Shown: piece by piece, positions 1 through 10,656 of the stretch
How positions within the stretch are numbered: the stretch's first letter is position 1
Layout: every line of letters starts with the position of its first letter
Assembly: GCA_958510825.1 (NCBI GenBank)
Contig: OY294046.1
Span: 5,394,001-5,458,000 of the forward strand
Length of the DNA stretch: 64,000 nt
Source: Brachypterus glaber
Taxonomy: Eukaryota; Arthropoda; Insecta; Coleoptera; Kateretidae
Reading direction: 5' to 3'
Made by a program: the position numbers and the translations under genes
Notes under the pieces: generated by a model
Seen by the model: the letters and a program-made list of their open reading frames with translations, nothing else
The model's database searches: none
Told to the model about the DNA's origin: nothing

Positions 1-251
1 AATTATGACAGATGCAACTCGCATCAGTGAGCATAGACTCACTGCCCCAACTTTCAATTCAGATTAAATATTTTTTTAGATAAATGAGCCATAGGCTGCG
101 CCTGTCTCTTAAAGACCCAAACAAAAAAAAACTGCTTTGTAGCGTAATAGGGCAGTATAGGTAAGTAAAATTATTTAAAATTAATGAAAAAATCTTGCTA
201 TTAAGAACACTTTAATAAATAAAATAAATAAATAATAATTATCCAGAAAGC

Positions 252-809
252 TTGTTAAATTCCATTCTTTTTAATAATAATATCACTAATAACAATAATA
301 ATAATAATAATAATAATAATCAAAATCAGGTAAACTTAAGATATTTTGTTATACCTTTTGTTCCACAGTTAAGTGTAAACATAATTAATATTTTAAAAAA
401 AGAAAATTATAAAATAACGAGTTACAATAGTTTTAATACTAATCTATTGTATGACAAATTAAAAGACAAAACACCACATTTTTTAAAATCAAATTTAATT
501 TATAAAATTAACTGTAAAATCTGTAATAATATATATATTGGGCAAACAAGTAATTGGCTTAAAACAAGATTGTCGCAGCATAAGTCCAGTTGTAATAATA
601 TTGTTTATAATAAAACTGCCTTAAGCAACCACCATTTTAATTTAGGACATTTTTTTGATTTTGAAAATGTAGAAATTTTGGATAGGGAAAAAAATAGATT
701 TAAAAGGAATTTTTTGGAAATGATAAATATAAAAATTAATAATAATACGGTAAATTATAGGACAGACACTCAATATCTCAGTAAAATATACTTAAATATT
801 ATTAAATAA
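252..809 (+). CDS. GIY-YIG endonuclease domain of a Penelope-like retroelement (C-terminal fragment)
   Basis: This 185-aa ORF matches the C-terminal part of Penelope-type polyproteins. Residues 8-27 are an asparagine tract encoded by an AAT microsatellite, so the ATG is probably not the native start. Residues 30-85 look like the linker after the reverse transcriptase. The nuclease domain starts with a CxxC pair (C88, C91) and NIYIGQT (94-99), followed by LKTRLSQH with the expected catalytic Arg at 106 and His at 110. A His-rich stretch (127-133) and the metal-binding Glu in FLEM (E156) come next, ending near residue 185. The nuclease nicks target DNA for target-primed reverse transcription. 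The domain is intact by eye, but without a reverse transcriptase the ORF cannot mobilise itself. No promoter is visible. The domain call is firm, and active expression is doubtful. Confidence 0.82.
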   Translation: MLNSILFNNNITNNNNNNNNNNNQNQVNLRYFVIPFVPQLSVNIINILKKENYKITSYNSFNTNLLYDKLKDKTPHFLKSNLIYKINCKICNNIYIGQTSNWLKTRLSQHKSSCNNIVYNKTALSNHHFNLGHFFDFENVEILDREKNRFKRNFLEMINIKINNNTVNYRTDTQYLSKIYLNIIK

Positions 810-1043
810 TGAATTTTGTATATTTTTATTTATTTTTTGTCAATTTGTTTTTTACTTATTCACATATCTTAATTTTTTACTTATTTACATATCTTAACTA
901 AACACTTATACCTATACTTTATACACTTATACATCTATACACCTTTACACCTTTACCTATTTTAATTAATTTTCATCTATCAGTTTTTTGACAATTAGAT
1001 TTTAAATTTGTATAATTTTTTATTTCTATTTTTAATTTTTACC

Positions 1044-1075
1044 CTGAAGAAGAAGGGACATATTACCTTCGAAAC
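1044..1075 (+). ncRNA. hammerhead-ribozyme-like core in the Penelope-like element
   Basis: CTGAAGA (1044-1050) is followed by GAAGG, a 9-base loop, CCTTC and then GAAAC (1071-1075). This is the arrangement of the conserved hammerhead core (CUGANGA, stem II, GAAA). One A (1051) is unpaired between the core and stem II, and stems I and III are not clear. Hammerhead motifs are known in Penelope-like element termini. Activity is not claimed. Confidence 0.5.
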
Positions 1076-1142
1076 GTTGGAACTGTTCATATATATTTAT
1101 TTTATTTATTAAAGTGTTCTTAATAGCAAGATTTTTTCATTA

Positions 1143-1486
1143 TTTTATATAAAAAAGAACAAGAAATATTATAATTATTTAAAATTAACAACTTTTTTGT
1201 GATGTAAAATAAAAAAGTTGAGAATCGCAGCTCTTAATTTCACTAAATGTAAATGTAAAGTTTGGACTTTTATATTTTAATTGATTCCTATTTCCTAAAT
1301 TTTTCTTAAAGTTAATATAAAAACTTCTAATTTTGGGTAAAAATATACACAATTTAGTTCTAAAACTCATGTATTTCTATAGTGTAAATATTTTAAATAA
1401 GGTAAATGTCCCAATTAGATATAATTATTTAAAATTAACAACTTTTTTGTGAAAGTTAAAATAAAAACTTCTAATTTTGGGTAAAA
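1143..1486. repeat. locally duplicated AT-rich segment
   Basis: Blocks of this stretch recur a few hundred bases on. The block at 1171-1195 recurs at 1420-1445, and the block at 1305-1400 recurs, interrupted, at 1447-1493 and 1654-1720. This indicates a tandem duplication of about 250-310 bases followed by deletion and insertion in the second copy. No gene is visible. Confidence 0.6.
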
Positions 1487-1495
1487 ATATACACA

Positions 1496-1653
1496 CAAAT
1501 GTATTCAAACTGGGTTTAAATTTGTGTCTGAGGACGAGGGAAACCACCCTCGAAACCTTACGATTTAAGGAAATAGTTTGAGTATTATTAATTTCAACCC
1601 TTTTCCCAAAAAAACATCAAAGAATAGAAAAAACCGGGGTAAAAAACACTAAG
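1496..1653 (+). mobile_element. 158-bp insertion with hammerhead-like motif and 9-bp target duplication
   Basis: Compared with the uninterrupted sister copy near 1340-1360, this piece splits the sequence and is flanked by ATATACACA on both sides (1487-1495 and 1654-1662). It carries CTGAGGA (1528-1534), GAGGG/CCCTC pairing across a 6-base loop, then GAAAC (1552-1556), the same geometry as the motif at 1044. Its small size and the duplication suggest a short retroposed element that carries a Penelope-type ribozyme motif. Confidence 0.55.
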
Positions 1654-2828
1654 ATATACACAATTTAGTTCTAAAACTCATGTATTTCTATAGTGTAAAT
1701 ATTTTAAATAAAATAAATGTCCCAATTATCGTCCACTTAAGCACTAAATCAGACTTTGGTAAGCCAAAAAAAGTTAGTTTAAAAGAGTATCAAAATTAAA
1801 ATGGTACTAACTGAATCAACATTTATTGAATTTTACTAAATTATATTTAAAATTAACGTATATATCACCAAAAATATATAAATAATTGCTATTTCTAAAA
1901 ATGTATGATGTCCCAATTATCGTCCACATAATTTTTGGGGTTGCCCCAATTATCGACCTAGATAATGTCCCAATTATCGGTCACAGTGAAACAAGATGAT
2001 GTTTATATTATATTTATTAATATTTATCATAAAAGTGGACATTTACATGTTTTTAAAAGAAATTCAAGGAATACAGCTTTTTTAGCAGATAACCCTTCAG
2101 TTTAAACTTTTTTTTTTCCATATTATTTCATAGTACTTAATTTCTTATTATCTATTTTTTTTTTAGTATCCAGTTTTTTAGTAGCTATTTCTTTTCTTCT
2201 ATATCTTGCTCGGATTTCTTTTTTCCATCAGTTCAAGTTTTCGGTTCTCTTCTCTTTGTTTTCTTTTTCCTCCTGTTTTACTAATAACCAGAGCCCGAGC
2301 ACTCATTTGGCTTTGACTCATCTTTTGCATTGAGTTCTTGTAGAGTGAGGACACACGTCTTGCGGTCGCTTATATTCATTTATTTATGCTACGCTCTCTT
2401 ATCCCCGAGGTCTGTTAATAACAGATTATTTATCTTCTTATTCTTTATGCCAAAGAACAATTCATGAAATTACTTGTGCATTGGAAATGGTAAGAGTTTT
2501 TAAGGTTATTTTGATTTTGGTCCTACATTCTTCTTCAGAACTAGATATATATTTACTGAATTTTTTTAATGAATTTTTAAGGTTAATATTTTTACTACTT
2601 ATAAAAGATTATTTTCTTGATGATTTACCATTTTTTTTATGGACCACCAAAAATTAAATAAACTTATATTGTTAAATGGACCTTGCAATACTGGTCCAGA
2701 ATATCTATTTCCTGCCTCGAAAAATGCAAGGAGTTTGTAAATTTTATGTTTTCTTGTTTTTTTTTTTAATATTTTTGTTCTTACATATGCAAATATTATC
2801 CAAAACGGTGTGATTACAGGCGTAAAAA

Positions 2829-2955
2829 AACTTGCAAGAAGTGGACGATAACTAGAACAAATATAGGACGCTAATTGGGACAAGCCACGTATACGTGGAT
2901 TGTCCCAATTAGCGTCCTATATTTATCCTAGTTATCGTCCACTTTTTGCAAGTTG
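2829..2955. repeat. long palindrome (about 60-bp arms) centred on CCACGTATACGTGG
   Basis: Reading outward from 2886-2899, the two sides are near-perfect reverse complements out to CTTGCAA on each flank. The palindrome contains inverted copies of the GTCC..AAT motif, so it looks like two element ends meeting head to head. Confidence 0.75.
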
Positions 2956-3835
2956 ATTTTTAAGCTTATTTGTGAAAAAATGGTAGGACGATAATTGGTT
3001 TTGTTAAACTTTGTTATGTTAGCAATTATTATTTGAGAAAATTCATAAAAAATATTAATTTTTTTGGGAGTTATGGTTATATAAACTTAAATTGAGTTTG
3101 GCCCAATTATCGTCCACCCGGACGATAATTGTCTAATGATTTATTTTCTTGTCCCAGATATCGTCCGGCTTGTTTTTTTTATTAAAACTGAGATTTATCC
3201 TAAAATTTTACATAATAAAGTTAATATTGTGTTCACAAATTACTAAAACCAAATTTTTACTTAAAATGTGTTAAAATAACCCAGATATATCAATTTACTT
3301 CAGACCTCTGAACTTATCTGACTGACTAAGAAGTGCATTATAGATAGTATTATTATTAGTATTAGTATTACAGTTGACATGTGATAGTTTATTCGTTTGT
3401 GTAAAATTATACAGAAAAGTAATGCTGCCCTTAAGCTGAGTAAACATAGCCAACATATCAATTATTTTATTAAAAATTGAAAATTAAGTTAATTTGACCC
3501 GATTCTCTTATTTTTTTAGAAAATATAAGAAAGTAGACGATAATTGGGACATGGTCGATAATTGGGACATTTACCTTACTCGAAGAAATTGGCGTTGTCT
3601 AAAAATATCATGTAGATAGAGATCTGAACAATGTGTCCTTTATTTAGATTTTTATTGTCAGTTTACTATTTTTTTAAATTTTTTTTGTGAAACATCGGGC
3701 ATTGACGCCACGTTACGTACATTTTTGAAATAAACTTTATTTAAAGTACAGAGCCGTGAAGTTATAACTTAACATATGTAATGCTACACATTCCATTATA
3801 TACTATATACATATAGGGAACGTTCAAGTATTACG

Positions 3836-3967
3836 TAACGCAAATTCTGAACATTTTGGATCACCACCCCCCCTGTAACGCTATTTTGCTATATCTTTAA
3901 CATGGGAGTAACACTCCAAAATGACTCCCACCCCCCTAGGAGCGTTTCGTAACACTTGAACGTTCCC
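3836..3967. mobile_element. MITE family A, full copy (132 bp)
   Basis: Terminal inverted repeats of about 26 bp start GGGAACGTTCAAGT and contain ATTACGTAACGC. The middle has C-rich and G-rich runs. Related copies or half-copies occur at 5765, 14904, 29371, 51393 and 62214, and a larger relative at 20886. Flanking triplets at several of them are TTA or TAA, which fits the PIF/Harbinger target rule; here the flanks read ATA. Confidence 0.75.
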
Positions 3968-4130
3968 ATACACAGTAAATGGTAATGTATTATTTTCCCA
4001 AAACATGATTTTTCATACATAGTTCAAAAAAATCCATTTCTTATACTCTATATTGTAAAATAAATAAAAAAAATTTACAAACAAAAAAGTTATTCAATTA
4101 TTAAATGGTAAACCCTTATAACACACTTCA

Positions 4131-5234
4131 TCCTAAGTAGGTTTTTTAATCGTTCCCTTGAAAAGGTTTTTAGCATAATGCTGTAAACATGCTAAGCATG
4201 TTCTTAAAAGGCGCACTGCTGTAGTAGCATAAGTGCTTCTACTCTAAACATTCTTAGCATGATTAGAGTATTTTGCTAAGGATATTCCCAAAACATATTC
4301 TTAAAATATTCTAATGGGAATATTTTTAGAATAATGCTGTAGTGCACATGCTAAGCATGATTAGAGTATTTTGCTAAGAATATTCCCAAATACATATTCT
4401 TAAAATATTCTAATGGGAATGTTTTTAGAATAATAATATGGCGTCTATATTATTTTAATTTTATTAGGTTAGAAATACAAATATTCTTAAAATTACTGTT
4501 AATAACACAAGTTTTACCCTTAAGTAGTAGAAATGGATATATTTTTAGACATAAAGTGATTTTTATATAGTTTTAGACAAAAAATTAAAATTATTATATT
4601 TTGAAATGATAATTATTTGCTATTTCTTTTTCCAAACATTGGATTTTTGTGTGGCGCATGAATTTTATGTCTGGTAGAAAGTTTGCTTTCACAGTAAAAC
4701 TGCATATCGCATATGAATCTTACCAAATGGATGCTATATCTAAGGATTTTTAAATACTTTAATTATTAGGTTTATCACAAAGACGTAAAATTTTTCGACA
4801 TGTCCAAATTTATGAAATCACTCCATGAAAAGGATCGAGTATCATAAAATATATTTGAAAGAAAGAGAAAAACTACATTAATGTAGAAATCTGAAACGCC
4901 AACCTAATTTGTTTGCGCATGCGCAATATTCAATATTATTACTTAAATGCATCAAATAAGAATATTTTAAGAATCATGCTAAGAATATTCTTAAAAGTAC
5001 ATGTACCTATTTCTAAGAACATTCTTAACATGCTTCTTAAAACGTTCTTATTTAATACAGAGGCTTATAAGAAGCTTCTTAGGAACTACCAGCACGATTA
5101 AAAGGGTATCCTTTGCATTTCTTTAATCGTTCTTAGAATATCCTGAGCAAAATATATATGCTTCTAAGAAACATGCTGTCCTTCCGGCTATTTATTTTAA
5201 GAATCTTCTTAGAAGGCTTTTGTGCTATCAGGGA
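4131..5234. repeat. segment rich in AAGAATATTCTTAAAA-type palindromes
   Basis: A 98-bp unit is tandemly duplicated (GATTAGAGTATTTTGC at 4261 and 4359). Many copies of a self-complementary AAGAATATTCTTA-like word follow, up to about 5220. A 62-codon ORF at 4913-5101 is made of these words and is not a credible gene. Probably an old non-autonomous DNA element; its ends were not resolved. Confidence 0.45.
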
Positions 5235-5764
5235 AGTGACTTATGGGCCACCCTGTATTATACGGTAGTTTCGAATTTCCCAAAATCGCCAAAAAAAGTC
5301 CTAGACAAAAAACTCACATTATTTTTATAAATGTCAAACAGTCATAACGCCATTTAAATAATCCACATTCACACGACTAAATTTTATGGAAAACATGAAA
5401 TTTTAGTTAACCCCACTTTTCCATATTTTTGAAACCAAGTGTATCAAGTCATAAAGCTTTTAAACAATAAAATGCATTTGTTTAAATAAACCTGGGTTAA
5501 ATTGTATATAAATATTGAATAATCATATATAAGTAAGAGAAATTTCCTAACTCTTCATTCATCTCATGAATAAATTCATGATGGAAATCCATAAGGATAC
5601 GTTTTCACTCGTTTCACCGGTTTTCCGTCTGGAGTTTAAATTTATATCTATTTAAATATTCTCGAAGGTATTATTTAGATCTTTCTGTCACTCTTAAAAG
5701 ATCACTTTTATTGCGATTGTCACAATTTCTCTTACATTGTGTCTGGTTGTATTATACAGGGTTA
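5235..5764. other. AT-rich intergenic sequence, no gene seen
   Basis: The stretch at 5262-5310 (CGGTAGTTT, then AATTTCCCA and CGCCAAAAAAAG) recurs at 63511-63545, so part of it is a dispersed repeat. Nothing else is recognisable. Confidence 0.4.
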
Positions 5765-6005
5765 GGGAACGTTCAAGTATTACATAACGCAAATTGTACC
5801 AAAATTCATACACTTCATACCTCGGTTCCCGCGTTATTAAAGGTTGTAGAGATTTTATATTTTGGCTACCCCTAACACACCCCCTATTTGGGGGGGGGGG
5901 TAGCCAAAACATGAAATCTCTACAGCCTTTAATAACGCGAGAAACGAGGTATGAAGTATATGAATCTTGGTATAATTTGCGTTACGTAATACTTGAACGT
6001 TACCT
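5765..6005. mobile_element. MITE family A, 241-bp palindromic copy with TTA target duplication
   Basis: The ends match the family (GGGAACGTTCAAGTATTAC and its complement). TTA occurs on both sides (5762-5764 and right after the end). The interior is itself a long inverted repeat around 5875-5905, with C and G runs at its centre. The two overlapping ORFs that can be read across it are mirror images, not genes. Confidence 0.75.
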
Positions 6006-6186
6006 TACAAAGTTTACAAATAACTAATTATCAATTAGTTAATTAATAATTATTACTTGAAATTAAAAAAAAAAAATCTTGAATGAGAATCGAGGGGTCT
6101 ATCATTATAGAATTTAGTACACCTACTGCAGAAAATGCACGAAAATACACGTACTGCACGATATTTTTAAGTAATGCAGGTAATGC

Positions 6187-6413
6187 ATGAAGCTGAAGTT
6201 TGCAACGTTTTTTTGGATCTAAAATTCAAATAGTATATTAAAGCACTTATTCCATAACACGTTTTTAGCGCATTAGTACTTTAGAAAACTCTACGCAAGC
6301 GGCTTGTTTTCTAAACTTGTACTCGTGCGCTAAAACCCTATGTTATGAAACTAGTACTTTAATATACTGTTTGAATCATCGTTGCAAAAAACCGTTGCAA
6401 ACTTCAGCTTCAT
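6187..6413. mobile_element. MITE family B, nested copy (227 bp)
   Basis: Ends are ATGAAGCTGAAGTTTGCAAC and its complement. The interior includes a palindrome around TAGCGCA..GTACTTTA. A second copy is at 19350-19514, and its central block recurs at 24537-24666 and 34253-34345. It interrupts TAATGCAGG-type repeat sequence, so it inserted after that sequence existed. Confidence 0.75.
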
Positions 6414-6600
6414 GGTAATGCAAGGTTTTTGCGAAGTAATGCATGCGGAAGAAAATCAGGGCCCAGGGTTAGTAAAAAAGCCACTCTCCAGATTTTTAAT
6501 GACTAAAAAAAAAAGCTCATCAACCCTAAAAAAAAGCTTTCTCCCTGAAGGTTTCTACCAACAAATTATCCCTCGCCAAATTTTAATACGCATAACTTAA

Positions 6601-7520
6601 ATAATGCAGATTAATGCAGAATAATGTAGAATAATGCAGAGTAATGCAGAATAATGCAGGTACTGCAGATGTAATGCACAGTAATGCAGATTAATGCAGA
6701 ATAATGCAGAGTAATGCAGAATAATGCAGCTACTTCAGATGTAATGCACAGTAATGCAGATTAATGCAGGTACTGCAGATGTAATGCACATTAATGCAGA
6801 TTAATGCAGAATAATGCAGATTAATGCAGTGTAATGCAGAATAATGCAGGTACTGCAGATGTAATGCACAGTAATGCAGATTAATGCAGAATAATGCAGA
6901 GTAATGCAGAATAATGCAGCTACTTCAGATGTAATGCACAGTAATGCAGATTAATGCAGAATAATGCAGAATAATATAGAGTAATGCGGAATAATGCAGG
7001 TACTGCAGATATAATGCACAGTAATGCAGAATAATGCAGGTACTGCAGATGTAATGCACATTAATGCAGAATAATGCAGATTAATGCAGTGTAATGCAGA
7101 ATAATGCAGGTACTGCAGATGTAATGCACAGTTATGCAGATTAATGCAGAATAATGCAGAGTAATGCAGAATAATGCAGCTACTTCAGATGTAATGCACA
7201 GTAATGCAGATTAATGCAGAATAATGCAGAATAATATAGAGTAATGCGGAATAATGCAGGTACTGCAGATATAATGCACAGTAATGCAGAATAATGCAGG
7301 TACTGCAGATGTAATGCACATTAATGCAGATTAATGCAGAATAATGCAGATTAATGCAGTGTAATGCAGAATAATGCAGGTACTGCAGATGTAATGCACA
7401 GTTATGCAGATTAATGCAGAATAATGCAGGTACTGCAGATGTAATGCACAGTAATGCATATTAATGCAGAATAATGCAGGTACTGCAGATATAATGCACA
7501 GTAATGCAGATAATGTATGT
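6601..7520. repeat. 10-bp minisatellite (ATAATGCAGA) with about 260-bp higher-order repeat
   Basis: The unit (A/G/T)TAATGCAGA and variants such as GTAATGCACA and GTACTGCAGAT repeat almost without interruption. Marker variants recur at fixed spacing: ATAATATAGA at 6971 and 7231, and TTAATGCAGT at 6821, 7081 and 7351. A block of about 26 units has therefore been amplified. The minus-strand ORFs rich in HYCAL-type words are only this array translated. Confidence 0.9.
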
Positions 7521-7651
7521 AATTTACAGATAATGGCGAAAGATAATGCAGATAATGCACATTTAATGCAAGTAATGCAGGTACTGCAAGGGTCTGCATT
7601 ATTAATGCAGACAATTTTGTACATCGAATGCAGCAGTGATAGACCCCTCGA

Positions 7652-8307
7652 TGAAAATACACGACGGATATGGCTTCATATGTAGGTAGAGCATATCCTG
7701 TGTCCCTACTTGGTGTGAATGTGGGTGTAAATCTATACAAAATTGAAAAGCTGTAACTCTGGACTTGCCTGGTTTAGTGTTTATAATTGGGTATGATTAA
7801 TTAGAAGGTAGGCAGGTAGTTTTAATTAAAGTTATTAATATAAACTATGTTTAAAATCAACATGGCTTCATTGTTTTTGGTATTGTTGGTTTAATATAGC
7901 AAACATTCACAACCAGTGTCGGACTGACTAGGCATTTTACAGGGCAACATTTTTAGGCAAAGTTTATATGAACTTTTTTACTCAAAACAAATAATTTTAT
8001 AAATATAATAAAAAAACAGTGAAATAAAGGTATAAAATTAAATTTATTTCAAAATGTTTATCGATTTTTACTTTTATTTTTAAATAATTGTTCAGATATC
8101 ACGGAAACTAAGCACTTTTAGTCACATATTTATATAAACTTTTTTAATTAGAATGATTCATTGTACATAATATGCATAATATTATTTCTTGTTTAATTTA
8201 TTTAAATATTGACAATTTTTTTTTCAAATTTTTGAAAATTTTAAAATATCGGCAACTGTCACATAAATTTACTTACTAGTGATTTTTTTAATATCGGGTT
8301 ACGAGTC
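7652..8307. other. AT-rich intergenic sequence, no gene seen
   Basis: No long ORF, inverted repeat or recognised family is found in this stretch. Confidence 0.4.
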
Positions 8308-8953
8308 GGCAGGCGAGTATGACGGTCCCGCGAGCGCGGAATGACTATTCCATACGTGTTGTAGACTATACTTTTTCTTCGACTGCAAATATGAAACACT
8401 GTATGGCTTTAAACTGCGGACAAGGTTAAAAACAATGTTTTTTGTGACTCGACATTGTAAATGCAACAAAACATATATTTTTAAATAAAGCAATTAATGT
8501 TATTTAATAATTTTATCAAATCAGTACTTAAAAAAGACTTTTATTTAATTTTAGCACATATTTACAAATTATAATTCAAAAATTGAAGGTTATGTCAGAT
8601 TGTTGTGACATATATCAGGTTTAAATATTTAACAATGGATGGAGCAGTTTTAATTTTTTGAACTAAACTGATAAAAAACTGGTCAAATATTAAGAAAAAC
8701 TAATAAACTTTATGTAATTTTAACGCAAAGCTTTAAATTGCACTAAATTATTCAATATTTCATGGTAAAATATATATATTTTTGCTAATTTTGCTAGAGT
8801 TTTCTTTACTTTTATAAACAAAAGATGGCACTACATGTGCTCATTCTAACACCGGATACGGAATATTCATACCGTATCTAGAGCTAGAATGGATTCATTC
8901 TGTGTTTGAAAAGTGTGTGTATTCGCTTACATTCTAAAGCAGTCGTAGAAAAT
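8308..8953. repeat. dispersed repeat family H, copy 1 (about 645 bp)
   Basis: The segment from CGGCAGGCGAGTATGACGG to AGCAGTCGTAGAAAA is repeated, with a few per cent differences and small indels, at 25636-26274 in the same orientation. No inverted ends or coding capacity were found. The 64-codon minus-strand ORF at 8299-8493 is not conserved in copy 2 as an ORF. Confidence 0.8.
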
Positions 8954-9563
8954 AATATATTCTAAGAATTTTTTTATGTATACATTTATCTAAAAATGCT
9001 TAGTTTTGGAGATATAACCAGTTCAATACTGTCCACAACCCTAATCATAGGCGCCAACTCCGGGGGCTGAGGGGACATGGCCCCCCTGAACTCATAACAG
9101 ATGGCCTGGGCCCCCTTGGAATATTGTCTATACTTCACAATATTTAAATATATTTTCAGTCTTTAATTCCTTTAATAATATGTAACTTTGTAACTTTTAT
9201 GATTTTTTTTTTCAAAAAATGGAATTTTGAAAAGACAGCGCCTATGCAACTAATATTCCTGTGAAAATACATTAAGTAGGTTTATTAGCTTTTGGCTCAT
9301 CAAAATGCATCAGAGCTTTAAGCCCATGAGAGGGATAGAGGATCATACTTTAAAGAGGATAAGCGGAATTAATTTTGAAGACAAACATCAATGTGGAAGA
9401 TTATGTTTGTTTACGTTTTAATTCGCTTTTAATGCAGCCAGGACTAGTTGCAGTAACTCTGAGGTCAGTTTAAGTTTCAAAGAATGGCCAATTAAAACTC
9501 ATTATTAGGGCCGTAGGGCTCATTTCCGGACCATCCTGTACAAGAACTTTTTTTTTATTTTTA
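8954..9563. other. intergenic sequence with a short shared block
   Basis: It includes GGGCTCATTTCCGGACCA (9518-9535), also present in both arms of the element at 61715-62216. Nothing else is recognisable. Confidence 0.4.
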
Positions 9564-10260
9564 ACCGACTTTCAAAAAGAAGGAGGTTATTAATTCGACG
9601 TGTGACTTTTTAACTTTTTGGAACGGATGAACGTAATTTAATTAAACTTTTTGCAACCTAAAGAAGGCATTCATGAGGTGGTCCCGTTTCAATTTGATGC
9701 TCGGATAATGCCGGGTAAGCCGGATAATTAAAATAAATCTAATCATTTTAACGCAATTTCACTTAAAACCGGCTTAATTTGGTTCTAATACCAACCAAAT
9801 TTTTAGAGAAATATCGGATAACTCGGATAAACCGGATAACTTGATTAAGGGGTCACTCAAATGTTACAGAAGACTAAAAATCTTTTAAATGCCGCTAAAC
9901 TTGATTCTGTGGACCTGTTATATTAAAATACCAAGGGAGAATGATAAAATTTGTGATTTTACCATAAGGCGTTGTTTGATTATTACGCACTAATAGTGCG
10001 TTGTTGCCGAGATGAAAGGACAACTATAATTTAGCTTAGATGAAGTTACAAATCTACAAGTTACGTGTCTCTAAAAAGTAAAAAATAAAAACTTTTCTCA
10101 AAAAAAATAAACCGACTTCTATGTCTCTAAAAAGTAAAAAATAAAAGATACTTAAGTCGGTGCCGATTTCACAGCAAAACAATTTAACAACAAAAATAAT
10201 TGTTAGTATTTAATTTAGGAAATGGTGAAATTGGCACCGACCTTTTTATTTTTTACTTTT
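9564..10260. repeat. dispersed repeat family I, copy 1, with ACCGACTT ends
   Basis: It begins ACCGACTT and GGAGGTTATTAATTCGACG. It is matched over about 480 bases by 48882-49488, and its right part (10030-10260, with AAAAAGTAAAAAATAAA inverted pairs) by 20172-20505 in reverse. The right end forms a hairpin around 10100-10250 containing GGTGCCGATTTCAC and its complement. No ORF of note. Confidence 0.65.
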
Positions 10261-10307
10261 TTACATTTTTCCAGCGAAATTTTTTTTATGGAGAATCACA
10301 CCTTAGT

Positions 10308-10656
10308 TGTAACAAAACATTTTTTGTTTTGGGAGCCTGTTTTGTTCTCTCGGGGTGTAGTATTGGTCGGCAAAGAAATATTGGTAAATTCTTAATAAAA
10401 TCCATCTTTATTTTCATAAACAGTAAATAATGTTCTTCCTAATAGACTAAATAACTACATACCTAATGTAACTTTAACTGGTAACAAGCGTTACTTTAAT
10501 AATAATTTTTAATAAATTTTGAGAAATATTTGTTTTCATTTTAACGGTATAATTTTCTCTCCCTTGCGAGCATATTTCAGGAAACAATACACTTCAATTA
10601 TCCCCACTACATATGCGTAATTTAAGCAGTTGGGGCTGCTTAAATATTACGTTACA
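10308..10656 (-). repeat. LTR (3' LTR in the inferred minus orientation)
   Basis: TG..CA-bounded 349-bp repeat. On the minus strand it contains AATAAAG as a possible polyadenylation signal. Confidence 0.88.

Larger units (their letters stand above)
182..1142 (+). mobile_element. Penelope-like element fragment bounded by 49-bp inverted repeats
   Basis: The segment starts and ends with a 49-base inverted repeat that reads as identical (182-230 against 1094-1142; it begins TAATGAAAAAATCTTG). Between the arms lie one ORF with a GIY-YIG nuclease domain and, near the right arm, a hammerhead-like motif. Penelope-like elements encode a reverse transcriptase followed by GIY-YIG, and their terminal repeats can be in inverted orientation. 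Here the reverse transcriptase is absent, so the copy is 5'-truncated or internally deleted. What is seen is the repeat and the ORF; the element assignment rests on family knowledge of the nuclease. Confidence 0.75.
1404..3573. repeat. cluster of GTCCCAATTATCGTCCAC-type motifs in both orientations
   Basis: At least a dozen full or partial copies of the motif GTCCCAATTATCGTCCAC occur here, near 1404, 1719, 1910, 1945, 1968, 2842, 2901, 2929, 2986, 3103, 3118, 3153 and 3533-3570. The outermost copies are inverted relative to each other: AAGGTAAATGTCCCAATTA at 1399 and its complement near 3556-3576. Subterminal repeats of this sort are typical of large non-autonomous DNA transposons, but no transposase is seen. 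Small ORFs inside, including a 94-codon minus-strand ORF at 2599-2883, resemble nothing recognisable. Confidence 0.55.
6090..7651. mobile_element. putative transposon with 15-bp inverted ends enclosing a minisatellite
   Basis: TCGAGGGGTCTATCA (6090-6104) is repeated inverted at 7637-7651. Between the ends lie CTGCAG/TAATGCA-rich sequence, a family B MITE (6187-6413) and the 10-bp minisatellite. The exact match and the position just outside the array suggest these are element ends, not chance. No transposase is encoded. Confidence 0.5.

Noticed and set aside
2599..2883. 94-codon minus-strand ORF
   Set aside because: Lies among the repeated motifs, begins inside the palindrome and shows no family resemblance.
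7331..7740. Two overlapping minus-strand ORFs of 97 and 109 codons with CALH/HYC repeats
   Set aside because: They are translations of the TAATGCAGA minisatellite; the 10-bp unit happens to avoid stops.
10200..10430. 76-codon ORF over the start of the LTR
   Set aside because: Crosses the LTR boundary, so it cannot be a conserved gene.
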